11,003 nucleotides of DNA from contig JARKQP010000270.1 in the NCBI GenBank assembly GCA_029974875.1, positions 1-11,003 on the forward strand, written 5' to 3'. Source of the DNA: Mobilitalea sp. (lineage in GTDB: Bacteria; Bacillota_A; Clostridia; Lachnospirales; Lachnospiraceae). A program made the position numbers and the translations under genes. This document shows positions 5,864 to 11,003 of this stretch, one piece after another (the first letter of the stretch is position 1; each line of letters starts with the position of its first letter). A model generated the notes under the pieces. It saw only the letters and a program-made list of their open reading frames with translations, made no database searches and was not told the origin of the DNA.

Positions 5864-6664
5864 ATGCATATAACGATTACAGGTAATTTAGGAAGCGGGA
5901 AATCCACCATCTGTAAATTACTAAATGAAAGATATAATTTTGAAATTTACTCCACAGGAAAGGTTCAGCGGGAGATAGCGGGCCAGATGAATATGACGAC
6001 GCTGGAGCTGAACCAGTTAATGCGCAGTGATAAAAAATATGACACTATGATTGATGATGCCACCACGAGGATTTCCAGAGAAAAGAAGAACGAGAATATT
6101 ATTTTTGATTCCCGTCTGGCCTGGCACTTTGTGGATTATTCCTTTAAGGTATTTGTGGCGGTAAAATTAAGCGTGGCAGCAGAGCGGGTTATGAACGACC
6201 AAAGAGGAGAGGTGGAGAGGTACTCTTCCCTTGAGGAAGCGAAAAGGCTGCTTTCGGAGCGTGCCTTGACAGAGTGCCTGCGTTATAAGGAAATATACGA
6301 TTTAAGCTATATGGATTTCTCCAACTACAATCTCGTGATTGACAGTACCTATTGTACCCCGGATAGGATTGCTGAGATTATTGTGAGGGAAGCAAGGGCA
6401 TTCTATGCTGAGGGGGCTGGGGTGCATGCTACAAAAATGCTGGTATCGCCGAGAAGGCTGGTAGAGGAAGCGGATATTTCACAGGAGGACAGGGACAGGC
6501 TCAGGGGCTTAGTTAAGGAGTATGAAGGCGTAGAGGATGTCATAGATGTTGTTCTGAAGGTGAAGATGGCCGGGGAGGATTATGAGGTAACCGAGGGAAC
6601 CGACCAGGCTAAGGCGGCTTTTCTGGCAGACGTACCTTATGCTGAAATTGAAGTAGTGGAATAG
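5864..6664 (+). CDS. Cytidylate-kinase-like P-loop protein with C-terminal ParB-like extension
   Basis: The first ~180 of 266 residues resemble the cytidylate kinase-like family: Walker A G-N-L-G-S-G-K-S-T (7-15), an S-T-G-K-V-x-R NMP-binding segment (30-36), F-D-S-R-L-A-W (81-87), and a helical lid with R133 and R140 followed by the terminal V-I-D-S-T strand (158-162). Such enzymes transfer phosphate from ATP to (d)CMP; the exact acceptor here is not proven. A standard bacterial Cmk is about 220 residues and differs in sequence. The last ~77 residues (190-266) look like a ParB/sulfiredoxin-type unit: V-S-P-R-R-L near the start and E-G-T-D-Q-A-K-A-A-F (244-253) before V-P-x-A-E-I-E-V. The usual G-x-H-R catalytic motif reads G-T-D-Q, so nuclease or NTPase activity is unlikely. 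GAGGGA at 5852-5857 supports the start. The gene appears monocistronic. Confidence 0.8.
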   Translation: MHITITGNLGSGKSTICKLLNERYNFEIYSTGKVQREIAGQMNMTTLELNQLMRSDKKYDTMIDDATTRISREKKNENIIFDSRLAWHFVDYSFKVFVAVKLSVAAERVMNDQRGEVERYSSLEEAKRLLSERALTECLRYKEIYDLSYMDFSNYNLVIDSTYCTPDRIAEIIVREARAFYAEGAGVHATKMLVSPRRLVEEADISQEDRDRLRGLVKEYEGVEDVIDVVLKVKMAGEDYEVTEGTDQAKAAFLADVPYAEIEVVE

Positions 6665-6721
6665 GAAGGAACTGTCCGGCGGGCAGATGCTTATATACCG
6701 GTTATATTAGTGTGGAAGGCG

Positions 6722-6761
6722 GCCTGCCATTTAATGTTTGCATTGGATGGTGGGCTGTTTT
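6722..6761 (+). terminator. Probable terminator of the kinase-like gene, overlapping the next promoter
   Basis: GCCTGCCAT (6722-6730) pairs with ATGGTGGGC (6747-6755), with two G-U pairs. The loop holds an inner AATG/CATT stem. TGTTTT follows. The right arm and T-run lie within the promoter at 6743-6771, so ending one gene and starting the next share the same DNA. Confidence 0.5.
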
Positions 6762-6771
6762 ATGATATAAT
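6743..6771 (+). promoter_or_regulatory. Sigma-A promoter of the receiver-hemerythrin gene
   Basis: TTGGAT (6743-6748), a 17-base spacer, and a perfect TATAAT (6766-6771) preceded by TGA, an extended -10. The start should be near 6778, about 30 bases before the coding region. Confidence 0.75.
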
Positions 6772-6807
6772 GCTGGTATACAGTCAAGACAGTAACTGGA
6801 GGTTATT

Positions 6808-7662
6808 ATGGGAAGAATACTGATCCTTGAGCATACGAGCGTTTTGGGCTATAAGATGAAGAGGATATTGGAGCAGAACGGTTTCCGGGATGCTGAACTC
6901 ATAAAGGATTATAATGGGATGAATTTAAATCAAAGCCAGTCGGTACAGCGCCCGGATCTCGTCATTGTTGACCTGGATAATAAAAAGCAGGACATGATCC
7001 AGGTGATTAGGAGGATTAAAAAAGACACCAAGGATGCACCGGTGATTTCGATTAGCGGAGCCTCAGACCTTTCTACCTTAAAGAAAGCAATTGGAGCAGG
7101 CTGCCGGGAGTTCGTGCTAAAGCCCTTTGAATCAGAAACGCTGGTCAGCAAGGTATATAAGGTATACTATGAGGATCAGAAGAATGATGAGAAAAATGAT
7201 GAAAAAAATGATGAGAAAAATGAAAGCTTTAATATAGGGGATTTTTTTAAGGGGAATACCATAACCCTAAAGTGGAGCGATGACTTTGCGATAGGTATTG
7301 AACAGATTGATTCGGAGCATAAGCAGATCTTTGAGCATTTTAACAAGCTCTATTCCATGATGAGGGAAGGGCATGGGCATGAATATTATCAGGAGCTGCT
7401 GGAATTTTTGGCTGGTTATGTGGATACGCACTTTGAGCATGAAGAGCGGTATCAATTAGATGCATCCTTCCAGGAATATCATAAACACAAGGAGCATCAT
7501 GATAAATTCAGGGTCCGTATCAGTGAAATTATAGAAAGCTATAAGGGTCAGGCCATCAGTGATAATGACCTGATCAGTATCTGCCTATTTATCAAGGATT
7601 GGTTAATCCATCATATCCTGTTGGAGGATATGAAATTAAAGGAAACAGTTAAATTTATTTGA
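6808..7662 (+). CDS. Receiver domain fused to bacteriohemerythrin
   Basis: This is a 284-residue cytosolic fusion. Residues 1-122 form a response-regulator receiver domain with phospho-acceptor Asp55 (V-I-V-D), Ser83 and Lys105 (K-P-F). The usual acidic pair after the first strand is E8-H9 instead of D-D, so Mg2+ binding or phosphorylation may be altered. A charged linker (125-138) is built of repeated NDEK units. Residues about 150-280 are a bacteriohemerythrin with all seven di-iron ligands: H171, H208, E212 (HxxxE), H227, H231 (HxxxH), H269 and D274 (HxxxxD). This domain binds O2 at a di-iron site and can store or sense oxygen or NO, so in an anaerobe the protein plausibly links oxygen sensing to a phosphorelay or protein partner. 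There is no DNA-binding or enzymatic output domain and no histidine kinase gene nearby. GGAGG with 5-base spacing supports the start. Confidence 0.92.
   Translation: MGRILILEHTSVLGYKMKRILEQNGFRDAELIKDYNGMNLNQSQSVQRPDLVIVDLDNKKQDMIQVIRRIKKDTKDAPVISISGASDLSTLKKAIGAGCREFVLKPFESETLVSKVYKVYYEDQKNDEKNDEKNDEKNESFNIGDFFKGNTITLKWSDDFAIGIEQIDSEHKQIFEHFNKLYSMMREGHGHEYYQELLEFLAGYVDTHFEHEERYQLDASFQEYHKHKEHHDKFRVRISEIIESYKGQAISDNDLISICLFIKDWLIHHILLEDMKLKETVKFI
7183..7218 (+). repeat. 12-bp tandem repeat coding for the NDEK linker
   Basis: Three in-frame copies of AATGATGARAAA differ only at one third-codon position. They lie in the linker of the receiver-hemerythrin gene. In-frame units of this size can be gained or lost by slippage, changing linker length without breaking the frame. 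Confidence 0.9.
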
Positions 7663-7907
7663 AAATGGATCAGAAAGGAGCCTTCATAAAATTTGCTTCA
7701 TGAGGTTTGACTTATGAAGGTTAAAGCAGATTTACATGCTTTGCTTAATCTGGAAGTTACCGGAGCATTTTTTGGACGTTTTTGTAAGAGGAATTAACAT
7801 AGAATAACGCATTTAACATATTCAAGTTAAATTACATAATATTAGCTAAATAATTAGAAATTATCCCCGAGGATATAAATTTCCGTTTGGCAGACAATAA
7901 AGATAAG
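7663..7907. other. Non-coding 3' region with several inverted repeats
   Basis: No reading frame with a ribosome binding site is seen. CCTTCATAA (7681-7689) and TTATGAAGG (7712-7720) form a 9-bp stem with no T-run. Next come two competing stems, CAGATT/AATCTG (7727-7732/7747-7752) and AAAGCA/TGCTTT (7723-7728/7737-7742). Further on, TATCC/GGATA encloses CCGA (7862-7875). A weak promoter-like pair TTAACA/CATAAT lies at 7813-7840. The stretch could be the 3' untranslated region of the hemerythrin gene or a separate short RNA ending at 7936. Confidence 0.4.
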
Positions 7908-7936
7908 AGGATTTATAGTGCATAAATCCTTTTTTT
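7908..7936 (+). terminator. Intrinsic terminator
   Basis: AGGATTTAT (7908-7916) pairs perfectly with ATAAATCCT (7922-7930), loop AGTGC, and a seven-T run ends the hairpin. It is the first strong terminator after the hemerythrin gene, nearly 250 bases beyond its stop codon. Confidence 0.85.
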
Positions 7937-7944
7937 GATAACAA

Positions 7945-7975
7945 GTGGACCAGCCTGCTGGTTCACTTTTATTTT
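7945..7975 (+). terminator. Second, tandem intrinsic terminator
   Basis: GTGGACCAG (7945-7953) pairs with CTGGTTCAC (7958-7966) over nine pairs (one G-U) with loop CCTG, followed by TTTTATTTT. It lies 8 bases after the previous terminator. Confidence 0.85.
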
Positions 7976-7976
7976 A

Positions 7977-7999
7977 AATCTGCTGGCTGTTAACAGATT
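7977..7999. promoter_or_regulatory. Inverted repeats upstream of the AI-2E family gene
   Basis: AATCTG (7977-7982) is mirrored by CAGATT (7994-7999) around the perfect palindrome CTGTTAACAG (7988-7997). It could be an operator; no clear -35/-10 pair was found for the gene at 8047, although TATAAA lies at 8020-8025. Confidence 0.25.
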
Positions 8000-8046
8000 A
8001 TGGTTTAACAGTTTTTCTCTATAAATCTAAGCTTGGGGGTGATGGC

Positions 8047-9135
8047 ATGAGGCTAAAAGAAACTAATTCATTTAATATGAGAGCGATTCTGCTGCTTATT
8101 GGAATTACAGTCGGAGTTTATCTCGGATTCAAATATCTGCTGCCCCTGGTATTACCCTTTGTCTTTGCTTACTTTTTGGCGTGGATTGTCAGGCCTGTTA
8201 CCGAGTCCTTATATAATAAATTTAAAATACCCAGGATTATCGGGGGCTCAGCCTCCTTATTATTGTTAATTGCAGTGTTTGGAACCTGTATCTTCCTGTT
8301 AATTAATGTCCTGATGAAGCAGGCAATTTTATTTATCCGGAACATGCCTATTTATCTGGATCTTTTAGCGAGTAAGCTGGACAAGATCTGCAGCCATTGT
8401 GACAAAATGTTTGGACTGGATGGAGGAACCATGAGATCCACAATGGATGAGAACATCCTTCAGACGGTGAACCGTGTGAAAACCCAGGTGATACCGGAGA
8501 TAACACAGCATTCGATATCCATAACCATCCAGACGGTTGCTGTTATCGGTATCATGCTTATCATCCTTGTTGCAGCCGTATTAATTGTAAAGGATCTGCC
8601 GGATTACCGGAGAAAGCTTGAGAATAACAGCTTATACCAGGACATCCACAAGGTTACCGAGAAATTGTCCGAGGCAGGAACCGCCTACCTCCGATCCCAG
8701 TTAATCATCATGATAACCATTGCGGGCATATGCATCCTTGGCTTATCCCTGATTAAAAATGAATATGCGGCCCTTGCCGGAATTGGTATTGCGCTTATGG
8801 ATGCCCTGCCTGTTTTAGGGAGCGGCCTCATTCTGATTCCCTGGGCCATCATTATGCTGATCACGGGCAAAATATATTCTGCGGCCATCCTCATCACCAC
8901 CTTCCTCGCCTGCCAGATCGTCCGGGAGGTGCTGGAGCCGAAGCTGATTGGCAACCGGATCGGTATAAAGCCCTTATTTACGCTGATAGCCATGTATGTG
9001 GGGCTGAAGCTGTTTGGGGTAGTAGGATTCATTCTGGGACCTGTTGGGCTTATTGTTATCCAAACCGTTTACCGTGCAGTCCTTGAGCGGGAAGAGAGGG
9101 TTGCGGTAAAGGATGAGGTGCATCTTAATGAATAG
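8047..9135 (+). CDS. AI-2E/YtvI-family integral membrane protein
   Basis: This 362-residue polytopic membrane protein has hydrophobic segments near 13-29, 31-48, 66-92, 158-181, 217-234, 239-262, 265-288 and 308-343. The long soluble stretch at about 95-155 between the third and fourth segments is typical of the family. Signature blocks are M-D-A-L-P-V-L-G-S-G (251-260), followed by L-I-P-W, and E-P-K-L-I-G-N-R-I-G-I-x-P (297-309). The AI-2E transporter family (PF01594) includes proposed AI-2 exporters, Na+/H+ antiporters and the sporulation-associated YtvI group. The motif arrangement resembles YtvI-like clostridial proteins, but the transported substrate cannot be assigned. GGGGGTGAT ends 3 bases before the ATG. 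The gene is single, with tandem terminators upstream and one downstream. Confidence 0.85.
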   Translation: MRLKETNSFNMRAILLLIGITVGVYLGFKYLLPLVLPFVFAYFLAWIVRPVTESLYNKFKIPRIIGGSASLLLLIAVFGTCIFLLINVLMKQAILFIRNMPIYLDLLASKLDKICSHCDKMFGLDGGTMRSTMDENILQTVNRVKTQVIPEITQHSISITIQTVAVIGIMLIILVAAVLIVKDLPDYRRKLENNSLYQDIHKVTEKLSEAGTAYLRSQLIIMITIAGICILGLSLIKNEYAALAGIGIALMDALPVLGSGLILIPWAIIMLITGKIYSAAILITTFLACQIVREVLEPKLIGNRIGIKPLFTLIAMYVGLKLFGVVGFILGPVGLIVIQTVYRAVLEREERVAVKDEVHLNE

Positions 9136-9147
9136 CAGGGGGACTTA

Positions 9148-9188
9148 AGGCTCACAAGTCGGGTGAATTCGGCTTGCGGGCTTTTTTT
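9148..9188 (+). terminator. Intrinsic terminator of the AI-2E family gene
   Basis: AGGCTCACAAGTC (9148-9160) pairs with GGCTTGCGGGCTT (9171-9183), 12 pairs including three G-U, with one A-C mismatch and a 10-base loop, followed by seven T (9182-9188). Nothing else is recognised from here to the promoter at 9371. Confidence 0.85.
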
Positions 9189-9370
9189 CATCGCCCGGAG
9201 CGGATGCATGCTGATATTAATAGTTAAGACTAGTATCAAATGCAAGTTGGTGTTGAGCAGCCGTGCCTGTAAATAATTGGTAAAAATTAACAAAAACGAG
9301 GGTAGATTTCAAGGTATCAGGAAAGAAAGTTGTTTAAAAGGATTAAATTAAATTTCTAAATGATATTATA

Positions 9371-9387
9371 TTGAAATTAACTTTCAA
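9371..9387. promoter_or_regulatory. Inverted repeat overlapping the sugar-binding gene promoter
   Basis: TTGAAA (9371-9376) and TTTCAA (9382-9387) form a 6+6 palindrome with centre TTAAC, over the -35. The geometry (17 bases, TTG...CAA ends) is the same as that of the cre-like palindrome at 5810-5826. A LacI-family or catabolite repressor site is plausible; the central CG typical of such sites is absent. Confidence 0.4.
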
Positions 9388-9399
9388 AAATGATAAGAT
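9371..9399 (+). promoter_or_regulatory. Sigma-A promoter of the sugar-binding lipoprotein gene
   Basis: TTGAAA (9371-9376), a 17-base spacer, and TAAGAT (9394-9399) preceded by TGA, an extended -10. The start near 9406 leaves about 32 bases of leader. Confidence 0.65.
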
Positions 9400-9437
9400 G
9401 TCAACATAATTGAACAATACCTAAAGGGAGGTAAATT

Positions 9438-10802
9438 ATGAGAATTAAAGGATTATTTAAAAAGCTGGCTGCGCTATCTTTAGTGGGCGTAATGTCTATT
9501 GGAGCCACGGCTTGCGGTTCTGGTACAGACAGCAGCAGTACTTCGTCCAAGAATGCGGCAGAAGGTACAACAGAGAATACGGCAATTGCTGAAAAAGGTG
9601 GAAAGGATACAGGAGTAACTATTAAATTCCAACAGTGGTGGGGAGTTGAATGTCCGGAAGGCTATGTGCAGAACATTTGTGACCAGTTCTATAAAGATAC
9701 CGGTATCACGGTAGAACTTCTGAATGCCCCGTTTGCGGATACAAAGACGGCAATCGAATCCGGTGCGGCGACAGGAACGGTAGCGGATCTGGTAAGCGTT
9801 GACAGCAGCTGGGTTTATGATTTTGCGGATTCCGGTTTATTGACAAACATGAGTGACCTGCTTAAGACGGACGGATTTGACCAAAGCATCTTCGCAAGCA
9901 CCTGGGATGTGAATGGAAGTACTTATGCGGTACCGGTTGTAAATTATGCCTATCCGTTGTTCTACAATAAGGATATCCTGGATAAAGCAGGTATCACAGA
10001 GCTTCCCAAAACATGGTCCAAGTTCAAAGAGGCATGCCAGAAAATCAAGGATGCGGGCTTTTATTCATTTGCCCTGAACCTGGACGCATCTTCCCCGTCC
10101 GGTATCCAGAACGTTTACATGGGGTTTGCATGGGCGTCCGGTATTAATTTCAAAAAAGCTGATGGCAGCATTAACGTAGCGGGAAACGGGGATTTGAAAA
10201 CCTTTGCCGAATATTACAAGGAACTGTATGATGCAGGGTATATTTATCCGGGTATGGCCTCCTTGACAGAGGCTGATATGACCTCTAAATTTGCCAGCGG
10301 CGAAATTGCATTCATAGTTAACTCTGCTGCAGCTATTACGGCGTGGAACAAGGATTATCCTGATTTGAAGCTTGGTGCGGCGGCTATTCCTGTGAAGGAT
10401 GATTATACAGGAAAAAGCGGAAACTGCGTGGCAAGCTGGGCGGTTGGCATAACAGAAAACAGCAAGCACAAGGCGGAAGCGCTGAAATTCTTCGAGTATC
10501 TGATGGCGGGCTTGAATGGCGATGATGCATCCATCAATGCAGACCTTGCCGTAACGCAATCGGCATTTCCGGGCAGTACCCTTGCAAAGCCGGATTACAG
10601 CGCATCCAGCGAGGTATTCCAGAATATTTACGCTAATTATAATGCGGGTTATCCAATTAACGAGTTCACGGGCATGAAAGAAGCTAATACCATTATGGTT
10701 GATTGGATCAACGAGCTGATTCCTTATATGGATGGCGATACGGATGTTGATACATATTTGAATAATGTTCAGGCGGATATTGAAGACATTTATGGTAACT
10801 AA
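9438..10802 (+). CDS. Family-1 carbohydrate ABC transporter solute-binding lipoprotein
   Basis: This 454-residue protein captures a sugar or oligosaccharide outside the cell for an ABC importer. The lipoprotein signal has basic residues at 3-9 and a hydrophobic core, with lipobox A-T-A-C and the lipidated Cys at 26. A Ser/Thr/Asn/Glu-rich spacer follows to about 57. The SBP_bac_1 domain begins with T-I-K-F-Q-Q-W-W (61-68) and carries the family signature P-L-F-Y-N-K-D-I-L-D-K-A-G-I (173-186) with P-K-T-W (190-193). Length and layout fit MsmE/UgpB/MalE-like proteins; the specific sugar is not readable. AAAGGGAGG with about 6-base spacing supports the start. Permease genes are expected downstream but lie beyond the window. 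A palindrome over the promoter suggests catabolite or sugar-repressor control. Confidence 0.92.
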   Translation: MRIKGLFKKLAALSLVGVMSIGATACGSGTDSSSTSSKNAAEGTTENTAIAEKGGKDTGVTIKFQQWWGVECPEGYVQNICDQFYKDTGITVELLNAPFADTKTAIESGAATGTVADLVSVDSSWVYDFADSGLLTNMSDLLKTDGFDQSIFASTWDVNGSTYAVPVVNYAYPLFYNKDILDKAGITELPKTWSKFKEACQKIKDAGFYSFALNLDASSPSGIQNVYMGFAWASGINFKKADGSINVAGNGDLKTFAEYYKELYDAGYIYPGMASLTEADMTSKFASGEIAFIVNSAAAITAWNKDYPDLKLGAAAIPVKDDYTGKSGNCVASWAVGITENSKHKAEALKFFEYLMAGLNGDDASINADLAVTQSAFPGSTLAKPDYSASSEVFQNIYANYNAGYPINEFTGMKEANTIMVDWINELIPYMDGDTDVDTYLNNVQADIEDIYGN

Positions 10803-10845
10803 TAGGTTTCTATTCAGTTGATAACTGTATCTGATAGAGCTTCAT

Positions 10846-10881
10846 AAGCGGGGGGAAGGAGTCGGTTCCTTTCCTCTGCTT
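10846..10881 (+). terminator. Strong hairpin after the sugar-binding gene, no T-run
   Basis: A 15-base arm at 10846-10860 pairs without mismatch (three G-U) with 10867-10881 around a six-base GTCGGT loop. It is followed by TATAAAT, not a T-run. It may be a weak terminator or an mRNA-stabilising hairpin, as found between binding-protein and permease genes of sugar operons. Confidence 0.6.
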
Positions 10882-10927
10882 TATAAATCGGCAAGTGAGG
10901 TTATTTAAAATTAATAATCTATATATA

Positions 10928-10963
10928 AAAATTAAAGATAAAATTAAAAATAAAATTAAACCT
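10928..10963. repeat. AT-rich 12-bp direct repeat
   Basis: Three adjacent copies of AAAATTAAANNT occur in a very AT-rich tract that fills the last ~100 bases. No gene is seen there. It could be curved or easily melted promoter-upstream DNA for the next gene, or simple low-complexity sequence. Confidence 0.6.
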
Positions 10964-11003
10964 TATTTATTACTTTAAACTACATTAATTTTAATTCTTA
11001 TTT

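Noticed and set aside
8685..9032. Minus-strand 115-codon frame within the AI-2E family gene
   Set aside because: Antisense shadow of a clear membrane-protein gene; no ribosome binding site and no domain.
10065..10559. Minus-strand 164-codon frame within the sugar-binding gene
   Set aside because: Antisense shadow of a gene with strong family signatures; its predicted protein shows no recognisable domain.

Overview
The window looks like chromosomal DNA from an anaerobic, low- to moderate-GC Gram-positive bacterium of the clostridial (probably Lachnospiraceae-like) group. This is inferred from strong purine-rich AGGAGG-type ribosome binding sites, AT-rich intergenic DNA with sigma-A-like promoters and hairpin-plus-T-run terminators, lipoprotein (lipobox) solute-binding proteins, a TM1266-type protein (a family known from [FeFe]-hydrogenase gene neighbourhoods) and a hemerythrin fusion. 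No phage, plasmid, insertion sequence, CRISPR, tRNA or rRNA was seen.

Layout. (1) 1-1906, minus strand: most of a PAS-PAS-GGDEF-EAL cyclic-di-GMP enzyme, cut by the window edge inside its EAL domain. (2) 1907-2406: divergent intergenic region, ending in a structured leader with an intrinsic terminator just before the next gene. (3) 2467-5287, plus strand: a compact four-gene operon of a TM1266-family small protein, an NMT1/SsuA-like lipoprotein, an SsuC-like permease and a short SsuB-like ATPase. Its substrate cannot be read from sequence. (4) 5288-5863: an excellent promoter followed by one or two tiny hydrophobic ORFs, then a second promoter driving a probable short RNA that ends in tandem hairpins, then a promoter overlapped by a cre-like palindrome. 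(5) 5864-6664: a cytidylate-kinase-like P-loop protein with an extra C-terminal domain resembling a degenerate ParB/sulfiredoxin fold. (6) 6808-7662: a receiver domain fused to a bacteriohemerythrin with all seven iron ligands. (7) 7663-8046: non-coding, with several hairpins and two tandem terminators. (8) 8047-9135: an AI-2E/YtvI-family membrane protein. (9) 9438-10802: a family-1 sugar-binding lipoprotein, the likely first gene of a sugar ABC operon, followed by a strong hairpin and an AT-rich repeat to the window end.

How the parts work together. The clearest functional unit is the leader-controlled TM1266-ABC transporter operon. Its leader carries an eight-base copy (GGCATAGG) of the terminator's 3' arm, so terminator and antiterminator pairings are mutually exclusive. 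I could not match the leader to a riboswitch class I know. The cyclic-di-GMP enzyme and the receiver-hemerythrin protein are both sensory, but they are far apart and on opposite strands, so no link between them is claimed.
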